Below, piece by piece: positions 54,317 to 63,146 of a stretch of 64,000 bases of DNA; the first letter of the stretch is position 1, and every line of letters starts with the position of its first letter. Source of the DNA: Dorea sp. D27. Lineage in GTDB: Bacteria; Bacillota; Clostridia; Lachnospirales; Lachnospiraceae. The stretch is from NCBI RefSeq assembly GCF_001185345.1, contig NZ_KQ236744.1:615432-679431 (forward strand). The letters are read 5' to 3'. Made by a program: the position numbers and the translations under genes. The notes beneath the pieces are model-generated. The model ran no database searches. It saw nothing but the letters and a program-made list of their open reading frames with translations, and was not told where the DNA came from.

Positions 54317-55231
54317 ATGAGCAGAATAGCAGTAAAAGAATTGCTTAAGCACGCCTTGGCACATAAATATGCAGTCGGATATTTCGAGAGCTGGGACCTG
54401 CAGTCTACACTTGCCATGGTAAGAGCGGCGGAGAATGTAAATTCACCTGTCATGATAGGCGTATGCGGGACGTATATCGGGGAGGCCGCAAGACGTTACA
54501 GGGAAAGCCTTGACGTATACTATGCCATGCTGTCCGAAATAGCGGAGGAGGCAAAGGTTCCGGTGGCGCTGCTTCTGAATGAATCCGATGACGAGGGCAT
54601 GGTAATGAAGGCCGCGGAAATCGGATTCGACATGGTGATGTTCGCACCTGTATTTGCCTCTGACGTGCTGCCGCTTCAGGAACTGACCGAGATTCAGAAG
54701 AGAATCGTGAAAAAAGCACATGCAAATGGCGTGGCAGTAGAGGGCGAAGTGGGAGAGCTGCCGCTTTTCAACTCTGCCACGGGAGAGCTTCATGAAGGGG
54801 AGGACACAGATCCCGGGGTGTGCCGCCGGTTTGTCCGGGACACGGGCATAGATGCAGTGGCCGTAGCGGTTGGAAACTGTCATCTGAAGGAAGACGGTAA
54901 AGTTACGATCAACTATGATGCGCTTCGGACGCTTGCAAGGGAAATTGACATTCCGCTCGTGCTCCATGGCGGAACGAGCATCGCGCATGAAGACCTGTCC
55001 AAAGCTGCATCCTTGGGTGTTGCAAAGGTGAATTTCGGCACGGGTATGAAACGTGCTGCCATCAACGCGGTGAAGGACTATATGTCAGGACATGACGTGG
55101 ACAAGATGGATCCCAATGATATACTCGGAAGAGGGGCCGGAAAAGACATGATTGTGAAGGAGCAGGAGGCGGTCATTGCATATGTGGAAGAGACGATCCG
55201 GGCGCTGAATGGAGAGAACAAAGCATTTTAA
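54317..55231 (+). CDS. Class II fructose-bisphosphate-aldolase-like protein with altered zinc site
   Basis: A 304-residue TIM-barrel protein (KAGVAVEGEVGELP and VLHGGTSIAHEDLSKAASLGVAKVNFGTGMKRA are family-like). The canonical motif HLDHG is replaced by LLNES (residues 86-90). So the catalytic Asp is Asn88 and the first zinc-binding His is Glu89. Other expected His residues (189 in GNCHL, 217 in LHGG) are kept. It may act on a different ketose, or be a pseudoenzyme. It is inserted between E1 beta and E2, which is unusual, and is probably part of the same pathway. Confidence 0.82.
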   Translation: MSRIAVKELLKHALAHKYAVGYFESWDLQSTLAMVRAAENVNSPVMIGVCGTYIGEAARRYRESLDVYYAMLSEIAEEAKVPVALLLNESDDEGMVMKAAEIGFDMVMFAPVFASDVLPLQELTEIQKRIVKKAHANGVAVEGEVGELPLFNSATGELHEGEDTDPGVCRRFVRDTGIDAVAVAVGNCHLKEDGKVTINYDALRTLAREIDIPLVLHGGTSIAHEDLSKAASLGVAKVNFGTGMKRAAINAVKDYMSGHDVDKMDPNDILGRGAGKDMIVKEQEAVIAYVEETIRALNGENKAF

Positions 55232-55246
55232 AGGTGGGAGAAGATT

Positions 55247-56539
55247 ATGATCAAAGAGATAACGATGCCGGCCGGAGGGCAGACGACGGATACTTCCACC
55301 GTAGGTGCCTGGCTGGTGAAAATAGGCGATAAGGTCAGACGTGGAGACGAGCTGCTTACCGTAGAGACGGATAAAGCCACCCTTTCGGTAGAAAGCTTTG
55401 CAAAGGGCACCGTGCTTGCAATCCTGGCGGAAGAAGGGGATAAGGCGGCGGCCGGAGAGGTGATTGCCCTTATCGGGGATGAGAGCGACAAGCCGGAGGT
55501 GGAAGAAAGGCTTGGGGGCCAGAGTGCTTCCGGACTGGAAGCGGCCATGACTGCAGGATATGTTCCGGACGGGAACGAAGAGGAAGAATATCAGCCGATA
55601 GACAAGTCGCAGCCGGTCCGCTTTGCATGTGCACAGGGTGTGAAGCCCGCACGGGCGGTACATAGGAAGTCGGACATGGAACCTATCAAAGCGATGCCAA
55701 ATGCAAAGCTGCTTGCGAGAGCACATGGTATCTCTCTTGGCGATGTAGCGTCCTTTTCCGGAAAAAATAATGTGAAACGTGCAGATGTGCAGAAGTTTAT
55801 GGACGGGGCACCGTGTATGGATACAGCCGTAACTGAGGAGACGGGGCACGCAGAAGCTTCCGTTACGGAGGTTCCTCTCACATCGATGCGCAGGACGATT
55901 GCCCGCAGGATGCTGGAGAGTTCCCGGAACATACCCGTGTTCCGGGCATCCGTGGAAGTCGATATGGAACCTTGTATTGCCTTTCGGACGAGGGTCAACG
56001 GCAATAAAACAGGATTTAAAATATCATACAACGACATCTTGTTCAAGTGCATCGACGCGGCAGTCAGGAAATATCCGTATGTAAATGCATCCTATACGGA
56101 TGATGCAATCGTGCTGCATACGAATGTGAACATCGGCCTGGCCGTCTCACTGGATGCAGGGCTCGTCGTCCCGGTAGTGGAAGCGGTGAATGAGAAGACG
56201 ATCACGCAGATAGCCCAGGAGAACAAGTCCAACATCAGCCGGGCACGGGAAGGGAAGCTGGCGCCTGAAGATATGTCCGGTGGAACGATTACGCTGTCCA
56301 ACCTCGGCATGTATCCGGTGACACAGTTCGATGCCATCATCAACCCGCCGGAAGTGTGCATTCTGGCCGCGGGCACCGTGTACGACAGACCGGTCCTTAA
56401 GGAGGGGCAGTGGGCGGCTGTTCCGATGATGACGATTACGGGGAGCTTTGACCACCGTGTGGTGGATGGAGCATACGGGGCCCGGTTTCTGGCACAACTG
56501 AAGGCAGTGATAGAAGACCCGGCAATGGCTTTGCTGTAG
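55247..56539 (+). CDS. Dihydrolipoamide acyltransferase E2
   Basis: A 430-residue core enzyme. One lipoyl domain is at the N-terminus with Lys43 (VETDKATLSVES), followed by an Ala/Pro-poor linker and a peripheral-subunit binding domain (about residues 145-180). The catalytic domain has GSFDHRVVDGAYG (His403, Asp407). AcoC/PdhC both fit. ATG 55247 follows AAAGGTGGGAGAAGATT. Confidence 0.9.
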   Translation: MIKEITMPAGGQTTDTSTVGAWLVKIGDKVRRGDELLTVETDKATLSVESFAKGTVLAILAEEGDKAAAGEVIALIGDESDKPEVEERLGGQSASGLEAAMTAGYVPDGNEEEEYQPIDKSQPVRFACAQGVKPARAVHRKSDMEPIKAMPNAKLLARAHGISLGDVASFSGKNNVKRADVQKFMDGAPCMDTAVTEETGHAEASVTEVPLTSMRRTIARRMLESSRNIPVFRASVEVDMEPCIAFRTRVNGNKTGFKISYNDILFKCIDAAVRKYPYVNASYTDDAIVLHTNVNIGLAVSLDAGLVVPVVEAVNEKTITQIAQENKSNISRAREGKLAPEDMSGGTITLSNLGMYPVTQFDAIINPPEVCILAAGTVYDRPVLKEGQWAAVPMMTITGSFDHRVVDGAYGARFLAQLKAVIEDPAMALL

Positions 56540-56555
56540 ATAGGGGGCGTAAAAA

Positions 56556-57944
56556 GTGGAAATCAATGCGATGAGAGAGGATTACGACCTGATCGTAATC
56601 GGAGGCGGGCCGGGCGGGTATTCTGCCGCCATAGCCGCCGCGAAGGAAGGCCTGTCCGTGATTTTGTTCGAAGGAGGCCATATAGGCGGTACCTGTCTGA
56701 ATGTGGGCTGCATACCGACCAAGTACCTGCTTGACAAGGCGGCGGCGATGGAAAAGGTGCGGTCCCTTGTGGACCGGAAGATATTCAGGGAATGTGGACT
56801 GTTCAGCTTCAGGAAGATGCAGAAAGGCCGGGAAGAAGTAGTACATAAGCTTGTGTCGGGTGTGGAGTATCTGCTGGAAGCGAACAAGGTCAGGGTGGTG
56901 CATGCCTTTGCAACGCTGGCAGGTCCCGGCGAGGTGGAGAGCGATGGGAACATATACAGAGGGAAAGACATTTTAATTGCCACTGGATCCGTTCCATCTT
57001 CTATACCGATTGACGGCGCGGAACATGCGATAACGAGCACGCAGGCTCTGGAGCTTGAAAAAGTACCGGGGCGTCTGGCGGTCATCGGCGGCGGTGTCAT
57101 CGGCATGGAGCTGGCAAGCGCATATTGCTCCCTTGGCTCTGAAGTGACTGTTATCGAGGTTCTGCCGGAACTGTTCCCCGCAGAAGACCGGATGGCCGTG
57201 GCATATATGACCCGCGCACTTAGAAAGCGTGGAATACACATGTACTGTGGGACGAAGGTACAGAAGGTGGAGAAGGCGGAAACCGGGCTGCGCGTATATT
57301 ATGAGGGTAAGAGATCCGGTGTGGCCGAAGCGGACGTGGTGCTCATGGCCACCGGCAGGAAGCCGAATCTGAACGGGATTGACGCCGAAGCCGCCGGTAT
57401 TCTGCTTACACCGAAGGGAGAGATACAGGTGGATGCATACATGGAGACGAGCGTGCCCCATATATATGCCATCGGTGATGCCGTGGGAGGATACCAGCTT
57501 GCCCATGCCGCGTATGCAGAAGGGGAGGCGGCAGTCAGAAACATCACGGGCAGGAGTGAAGCCGTGGATCTGAGTGTCATGCCGAGATGCATCTATACGA
57601 TGCCTGCCTTTGCTGCGGTGGGGATCAGTGCTGAGAAGGCCGGAGAGATGGGAATCGCGGCGGTTACGGGAGAATTCGCCTACAGTGCAAACGGAATGGC
57701 GCTGGCGGAAGGGGCGGAAGGTCTTGTGCGCGTGGTGATGGACGGGGAGGACAAGACGACGCTCGGCGTACATATCGTCGGCGAAAATGCCCCGGAGATG
57801 ATTGCATTTGCCTCTGCGGCGGTCAGGGACAAGATGACGCTCGATGCGTGGGAGAAGATGGTCGTGGCACATCCGTCGCTGTCTGAGATGATCAGAGAAG
57901 CAGCACTCGATTGTTTTGGGAAGAGCGTGCACAAAGCGATATAA
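56556..57944 (+). CDS. lpdA: Dihydrolipoyl dehydrogenase E3
   Basis: A 462-residue flavoprotein. The N-terminal GGGPGGYSAAIAAAKEG dinucleotide site and redox cysteines C47/C52 (GGTCLNVGCIPTKYLL) are clear. The NAD site is GGGVIGMELASAYCSLGSEVTVIE and the C-terminal His motif HPSLSEMI is near the end. The start is GTG 56556, preceded by GGGGGCGTAAAAA. There is no lipoyl extension. It completes a self-contained E1-E2-E3 complex. Confidence 0.9.
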   Translation: MEINAMREDYDLIVIGGGPGGYSAAIAAAKEGLSVILFEGGHIGGTCLNVGCIPTKYLLDKAAAMEKVRSLVDRKIFRECGLFSFRKMQKGREEVVHKLVSGVEYLLEANKVRVVHAFATLAGPGEVESDGNIYRGKDILIATGSVPSSIPIDGAEHAITSTQALELEKVPGRLAVIGGGVIGMELASAYCSLGSEVTVIEVLPELFPAEDRMAVAYMTRALRKRGIHMYCGTKVQKVEKAETGLRVYYEGKRSGVAEADVVLMATGRKPNLNGIDAEAAGILLTPKGEIQVDAYMETSVPHIYAIGDAVGGYQLAHAAYAEGEAAVRNITGRSEAVDLSVMPRCIYTMPAFAAVGISAEKAGEMGIAAVTGEFAYSANGMALAEGAEGLVRVVMDGEDKTTLGVHIVGENAPEMIAFASAAVRDKMTLDAWEKMVVAHPSLSEMIREAALDCFGKSVHKAI

Positions 57945-57961
57945 TAAGGAGGTAGAATTAC

Positions 57962-59512
57962 ATGGGAACATATATGATAGGCCTTGACTATGGCACCGGA
58001 GGCGGCAAGGCATGTATTGTCGACGAACATGCAGATGTGCTTGCATATTCTTTTCAGGAATACCCTATCTATGTAGACAAACCGGCATGGTCTGAGCATG
58101 ATGCGGAAAACTACTGGACGCTGGCGTGTGAGACGATAAGAGACTGCATAAAAAAGGCCGGAATCGCGCCGGAGGAGATAAAGGGTATCGGCATATCTTC
58201 GGCGCAGCCATGCCTCGTCATGGTCGATAAGGACGCCAACCCGGTCAACCGTGCTTATAACCTTATGGACAGGCGGGCGGTGAAAGAAGTCGAGTGGCTC
58301 AGGGAAAACGTAGGGGTGGATGAGATATTCCGAATCAACGGCAATCGGATTGAAGACTATCCGACTATGGTAAATATCATGTGGGAGAAGAACAACCGCC
58401 CGGAGGATTACAAGAAGATCTGGAAGACATTGACCATTGACGGCTTTGTAAGGCTCCGTATGACAGGAAAGGCCGCCATGAGCTATTCCCACGGGGGCTT
58501 CTGGGGTGTCGCATATGATATCAGGAAGAAGGAGTTCAACAGGGAGCTGATGGATAAGCTCGGGATTGATATAGCGCTTATGCCGGATCTGTACCCGTGC
58601 GAGTATATCGTCGGGACGGTGACTGAGGAGGCCGCGGGGGCGCTCGGACTCGTCGCGGGCATACCGGTCTGTGCCGGACAGGTAGACTGCAATGCCGGCT
58701 TTGTGGGCGGCGGTGCCATCACGCCGGGCGATGTACAGATCAATCTCGGCACGTGCGGCGTCATGGGTGTAGTGAATGACAGCAAAGAATTCATCGACCT
58801 TGTATGTAACGATGCCTATACGACGAACTCCTGCAACGACTTCATTTCCATCGCTGTCGTGCTGACAGGGGGACAGGTGCTCAGGTATATCAGAGATAAC
58901 TTCTGCCAGATGGAGCATGCCACCGCACGGCTGATGACGGATATGGACGTCTATGATATTATGAACAAAGAAGCAGAAAAAGTGCCGGCCGGCAGCGAGG
59001 GGCTTATCGTACTGCCTTATCTTATGGGGGAGCGGACGGTGCTCTGGGACGCTTATGCAAGAGGGACGGTATTCGGCCTGTCGCTCCATCACACGAAGGG
59101 GCATCTGATACGTGCCATGATGGAAGGGGTGGCATATGCACTGTATGATAACTACCGGCTTATGCTGGAGAAGGGAATCAAGGCAAACGCGCCAATCATC
59201 CTGAATGAAGGCGGGGCAAAGAGCAAGCTGTGGAGAAGGATCATCACGGACGTATTCAACGTGCCGACCGCATTTGTAGAAAACCGGGTCGGGGCGCCTT
59301 ATGGGGATGCTGTTCTTGCGGGAGTATCTGCAGGAGTATTTGAAGACTTTACGATTGCCAAGGAAAAAGTTAACTATATTGATTATATGGAACCGGATCA
59401 GGAGACGCATGTGCGCTATATGGAGTATTTTGAGATTTACAGGAACCTGTATGCGCATCTGAAAGATGATTTTACTGATTTATACCAGGTGGCGAAAAAG
59501 TATGAAAAATAA
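57962..59512 (+). CDS. FGGY-family carbohydrate kinase
   Basis: A 516-residue xylulokinase-like enzyme. N-terminal FGGY_N pattern is GLDYGTGGGKACIVDEHADV. The C-terminal ATPase/hinge motif is NEGGAKSKLWRRIITDVFNVPTAFVENRVGAPYGDAVLAG. The catalytic Asp region is AGQVDCNAGFVGGG. The substrate (ketose, polyol or deoxy-sugar) is unknown. AAGGAGGTAGAATTAC precedes the ATG. It probably supplies the phosphorylated intermediate to the aldolase-like protein and the inducer for DeoR. Confidence 0.88.
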   Translation: MGTYMIGLDYGTGGGKACIVDEHADVLAYSFQEYPIYVDKPAWSEHDAENYWTLACETIRDCIKKAGIAPEEIKGIGISSAQPCLVMVDKDANPVNRAYNLMDRRAVKEVEWLRENVGVDEIFRINGNRIEDYPTMVNIMWEKNNRPEDYKKIWKTLTIDGFVRLRMTGKAAMSYSHGGFWGVAYDIRKKEFNRELMDKLGIDIALMPDLYPCEYIVGTVTEEAAGALGLVAGIPVCAGQVDCNAGFVGGGAITPGDVQINLGTCGVMGVVNDSKEFIDLVCNDAYTTNSCNDFISIAVVLTGGQVLRYIRDNFCQMEHATARLMTDMDVYDIMNKEAEKVPAGSEGLIVLPYLMGERTVLWDAYARGTVFGLSLHHTKGHLIRAMMEGVAYALYDNYRLMLEKGIKANAPIILNEGGAKSKLWRRIITDVFNVPTAFVENRVGAPYGDAVLAGVSAGVFEDFTIAKEKVNYIDYMEPDQETHVRYMEYFEIYRNLYAHLKDDFTDLYQVAKKYEK

Positions 59513-60500
59513 TTACCTTGTTGTAAATAATTGTACCAATCCCTATTATAACCTTGCATTGGAAGAATATCTCCTGACACATCATATGGAAGGCAGCATC
59601 GTCATGTTCTGGCGGAATGACAATACGATCGTGGTCGGGAGACACCAGAATGCCATGGAGGAGATCAACCAGCAGTATGTGAAGGAACACGGTATCCGGG
59701 TAGTCCGCAGGACGACCGGAGGCGGGACGGTGTACCATGACCTTGGGAATCTGAACTACTCTGTCATTGCAGACAGGGGAGAGGGTGCCCGGGATGAACT
59801 GAAATATTTTACCGGGCCTGTCATCGAAGTGCTGAAGGAATTGGGAGCGGAGGCGGAGTTCAGCGGCCGCAATGATATCATGATTGACGGGAAGAAAGTA
59901 TCCGGTACCGCCCAGAGGATCTATAAGGACCGGATGCTCCACCACGGATGCCTGCTTTTTGACTCTGATCTGTCTGCAGTCTCGAAAAGCCTGAATGTAA
60001 GAAGCGAGAAGTTTAATTCCAAAGCGGTCAAATCAGTAAAAAGCCGTGTCGGCAATATTAGTGATTATGTGCCTGACGAGGTTACGATAGAGGTGCTGGA
60101 AGAGCGGCTTGCCTGCAAGCTGCTTGATGCCGGTTATGAAGAGCTTGCCCTGCCGGAGGACGAGCTCGTCATGATAGAGAAATTGAAACGGGATAAATAT
60201 GAGACGTGGGAATGGAATTACGGGCAGCCGATCAATTGTGCGATTCATAACTACAAGAAGTATGAAGGAGGCACGGTGGAAGTGTACATGAACGTGCGGG
60301 AGGGCAGAATCGAGGAATGCCTCATGTACGGGGATTTTATGGCGCTGCGGCCGGCCTCGGAGGTGGCGGATAGACTGACAGGCTGCAGATACCGGTACGA
60401 AGAGGTGCTGGAATTGCTCCGGCAATTCAGGATAAGGGATTACTTTGGAACCATAGGGGCAGATGAAGTTGCGGCCTGCATCTGCTGCGTTCCGGAATGA
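59502..60500 (+). CDS. lplA: Lipoate-protein ligase
   Basis: A 332-residue protein with the LplA core RRTTGGGTVYHDLGNLNYS, KSEKFNSKAVKSVKSRVGNISDYV and the lysine motif DIMIDGKKVSGTAQ. It attaches lipoate to the E2 lipoyl lysine. The start is ATG 59502, overlapping the FGGY stop by 11 bp. A ligase inside the operon indicates that the complex is activated with scavenged lipoate on demand. The C-terminal domain (about residues 250-332) carries an accessory LplA_C-like region. Confidence 0.88.
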   Translation: MKNNYLVVNNCTNPYYNLALEEYLLTHHMEGSIVMFWRNDNTIVVGRHQNAMEEINQQYVKEHGIRVVRRTTGGGTVYHDLGNLNYSVIADRGEGARDELKYFTGPVIEVLKELGAEAEFSGRNDIMIDGKKVSGTAQRIYKDRMLHHGCLLFDSDLSAVSKSLNVRSEKFNSKAVKSVKSRVGNISDYVPDEVTIEVLEERLACKLLDAGYEELALPEDELVMIEKLKRDKYETWEWNYGQPINCAIHNYKKYEGGTVEVYMNVREGRIEECLMYGDFMALRPASEVADRLTGCRYRYEEVLELLRQFRIRDYFGTIGADEVAACICCVPE

Positions 60501-60514
60501 TACGGGGGAAGTAC

Positions 60515-61096
60515 ATGAGAATTGTTTGCTTAGGTGACAGTCTTACCTATGGGTACGGCGTGAAAAGGGCATCCGTCTGGACTGCCCTTGCTTCCCGTGC
60601 AATGACAGGGTACGAGATTATCAACAAAGGAATAAGCGGGGATACGGCAGGAGGCATGCTGTCCAGGTTCGACACAGATGTGGCCGGTAACAGGGCGGAT
60701 ATGGCATTTGTGATGGGAGGGAGCAATGACATCTTCTTTTCCGGGAGCGTGCCAGAGGCGAAAAGCAATATGGCGGCCTTGGTTTTCCGCAGCCTGCATC
60801 ATGGAATCCGGCCCATTGTCGGCGTCCCTCTTCCTGTATATGAGCCTGGGCTTGCGAAGGTGTGGGAAACATACGCTTCCGGTGAGGCTGTCAAAAGGCG
60901 GCTTGAGGAATACCGGAAGTGGCTGCTGCAGTTCGGCGGCAGCTTCGGCGTGCCTGTGGTAGACTTCTGGGAGTGCGTTCCTGCTGATTCCGACGGGCTG
61001 GATGCATTTTATCTGGACGGTATCCATCCCTCGGAAGAAGGGCACGGCCGGATGGCCGCGCTATGGGCGGAGCATATTACTAAACTTACTAAATAA
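60515..61096 (+). CDS. SGNH/GDSL hydrolase
   Basis: A 193-residue esterase-like protein from ATG 60515 (GGGGGAAGTAC ahead). Block I is CLGDSLTYGYG with the nucleophile Ser, block III GGSNDIFF, and block V LDGIHPSEEGHG with the catalytic Asp/His. No signal peptide is evident, so it is cytosolic. It may cleave an acyl group or ester from the pathway substrate. It is the last gene before the 140-bp gap and the Dha kinase promoter. Confidence 0.85.
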   Translation: MRIVCLGDSLTYGYGVKRASVWTALASRAMTGYEIINKGISGDTAGGMLSRFDTDVAGNRADMAFVMGGSNDIFFSGSVPEAKSNMAALVFRSLHHGIRPIVGVPLPVYEPGLAKVWETYASGEAVKRRLEEYRKWLLQFGGSFGVPVVDFWECVPADSDGLDAFYLDGIHPSEEGHGRMAALWAEHITKLTK

Positions 61097-61106
61097 TCAA
61101 GCATAA

Positions 61107-61135
61107 TTCCAATTATTTATTAAACATGATATAAT
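61107..61135 (+). promoter_or_regulatory. Candidate promoter for the dihydroxyacetone kinase gene
   Basis: TATAAT at 61130-61135 with a weak -35 (TTCCAA, 61107-61112) at 17-bp spacing. The rest of the 61097-61238 gap holds no gene. Confidence 0.5.
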
Positions 61136-61238
61136 AGACGCATGAACCAGGTGCCGGTTTTATCGCCGTGCATCGGGTGTTTCTATGTTATATGGAGGCG
61201 GACGCGCACAGAATATGGACGAAAGTTGAGGTTGAGCG

Positions 61239-63008
61239 ATGAGAAAGATAATCAATGATGCAGACAATGTGGTACAGGAGATGATGGAAGGTTATATCAG
61301 TGCCTACAGCAGACATTACGTGAAACATCCGGAAGTGAACGGGGTCATTTTAAAGCAGAGGAGAAAAGATAAGGTTGCCCTTGTCATCGGCGGTGGCAGC
61401 GGCCATGAACCTATGTTCTCAGGGTTTGTCGGAAAGGGGCTTGCAGATGCAGCCGCCTGCGGCAATATATTTGCGTCGCCGGATCCTAACACGGTATATG
61501 AGACTGCAAAGTCTGTGGATAACGGCAGAGGAGTGCTCTTCGTATATGGCTGCTATGCAGGGGATAATCTGAACTTTGACATGGGCGAAGAATTTCTGAA
61601 TGACGACGGTATCAGGACGGCGCATGTGCGCGTGTGGGACGATGTGGCAAGCGCGCCGAGGGACAGGATATCTGACCGGCGTGGGATTGCCGGTGATGTG
61701 TATGTCGTTAAGACTGCCGGAGCGGCATGTGACTCCGGTCTTGATCTGGAAGGGGTGACGAGGGTTGCGGAAAAGGCGAGGGACAATACGAATACGATAG
61801 GCGTAGCCACTGCTCCGGCCCAGCTCCCGGGTGTGGATAAGCCGATATTTGAGCTTGGCGAGGATGAGATTGAATATGGGATGGGACTTCACGGGGAACG
61901 CGGCGTGCTCCGGACGAACTGGCAGCCGGCGGATGTTCTGGCCGAGAAGATGTATGACCAGATTAAGGAGGACACTGGCCTGACGGAAGGCGATGAGGTG
62001 TGCGTACTTGTGAACGGACTTGGATCCACGACGATAACAGAGCTTGCAATCGTGTTCCGCAAAGTGAAGGAGCTTCTGGACAGGGATGGCGTCACAGTAT
62101 ATGATGCAGATTTGAATAATTATTGTACGAGCCAGGAGATGGGAGGATTCTCCATCACCTTGTTTAGATTGGATGAGGAACTGAAGCGCTATTATGATAT
62201 GCCGTGCTGGTGCCCATATTATGCAAAGGGGGAACTGACTGGCAGCGCTTATGATGCAGATGAGGAAGAGGATGCGGACGTCGGAGCGGAGATAAGAATG
62301 CATGGGAAAAAAGAGAAATCTTCTGGCGCGCAGGATTTGGCCGAACCATGCGTACCAAGAAGAAAGGAAGGGACGCTCACGGAACTGGCGGCTGAGGATG
62401 CCAGGGAGATGCTCATCTACATAGCGGACAAGGTAATTGCGAAGAAGCCTTATCTGACCGAAATAGACAGTGCTATCGGTGACGGTGACCACGGCATCGG
62501 GATGGCCGGCGGCATGAAGAAAGCAAAGGCGAGGCTTCTTGAAATGGAAGGCGAAGAGAACGCTTATGCCATATTCGAGGCGGCCGGTAAGGCAATGCTC
62601 ATGTCCATGGGCGGCGCGTCCGGCGTCATCTTTGGAAGCCTGTACCTGGCAGGGGCAAAAGGCGCGGAGGCGAAAGCATCCATCACGGCAGAAGAACTGG
62701 CCAGAATGGAGCGGAAGAGTCTGAAGGCCATCCAGGAGCGCGGCAAAGCAGAAGTCGGGGACAAGACGATGGTGGACGCCCTGGCACCTGCGGTAGATGC
62801 CATGGAAGCCAACAGTGCAAAAGGCCTGCTCGAAATGCTGAGGGCAGCAGAGGAAGCTGCAAGACAGGGCGTGGAGGATACGAAAAACTATACGGCCAAA
62901 TTCGGACGTGCCAAATCGCTCATGGAACGCGCCATCGGATACCAGGATGCAGGAGCCACCTCCGTATGGCTCATCTTCCAGGGGATGCGCGAATTTGTAG
63001 AAGGATAA
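61239..63008 (+). CDS. dhaK: Fused dihydroxyacetone kinase (DhaK-DhaL)
   Basis: A 589-residue enzyme. The N-terminal DhaK domain has VALVIGGGSGHEPMFSGFVGKGLADAAACGNIFASP and covers about residues 1-330. After a hydrophilic linker, the DhaL ATP-binding domain (about 390-589) has AIGDGDHGIGMAGGMKKAK and SMGGASGVIFGSLY. It is an ATP-type kinase with both functions in one chain. It phosphorylates dihydroxyacetone or glyceraldehyde, fitting a triose product of the adjacent pathway. It has its own likely promoter. Confidence 0.92.
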   Translation: MRKIINDADNVVQEMMEGYISAYSRHYVKHPEVNGVILKQRRKDKVALVIGGGSGHEPMFSGFVGKGLADAAACGNIFASPDPNTVYETAKSVDNGRGVLFVYGCYAGDNLNFDMGEEFLNDDGIRTAHVRVWDDVASAPRDRISDRRGIAGDVYVVKTAGAACDSGLDLEGVTRVAEKARDNTNTIGVATAPAQLPGVDKPIFELGEDEIEYGMGLHGERGVLRTNWQPADVLAEKMYDQIKEDTGLTEGDEVCVLVNGLGSTTITELAIVFRKVKELLDRDGVTVYDADLNNYCTSQEMGGFSITLFRLDEELKRYYDMPCWCPYYAKGELTGSAYDADEEEDADVGAEIRMHGKKEKSSGAQDLAEPCVPRRKEGTLTELAAEDAREMLIYIADKVIAKKPYLTEIDSAIGDGDHGIGMAGGMKKAKARLLEMEGEENAYAIFEAAGKAMLMSMGGASGVIFGSLYLAGAKGAEAKASITAEELARMERKSLKAIQERGKAEVGDKTMVDALAPAVDAMEANSAKGLLEMLRAAEEAARQGVEDTKNYTAKFGRAKSLMERAIGYQDAGATSVWLIFQGMREFVEG

Positions 63009-63031
63009 AAAGGGACACCCTAAAATAAATC

Positions 63032-63089
63032 CGGGACAGGGGAAAACGAATTGGGGACGGAGGAAATTTGAATTTCCTCCGTCCCCAAT
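63032..63089. repeat. GGGGACGG palindromic repeat with 18-bp stem, terminator-like
   Basis: TTGGGGACGGAGGAAATT / AATTTCCTCCGTCCCCAA (63052-63089) is perfectly self-complementary with a 2-base loop. It is preceded by CCGGGACAGGGGAAAACGAA. The same lead plus half-palindrome recurs at 63971-64000. It follows the Dha kinase gene and can act as its terminator. Confidence 0.75.
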
Positions 63090-63146
63090 AAGCTTGTAAA
63101 TACTTTGAAATCGTTTATAATAAAAGATGATATGGAGGTACAGGAC

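Noticed and set aside
57680..59458. 592-codon minus-strand frame opposite the FGGY kinase
   Set aside because: It has low-quality composition (Arg/His/Tyr-rich), no domain and no ribosome site. The plus strand encodes a clear kinase.
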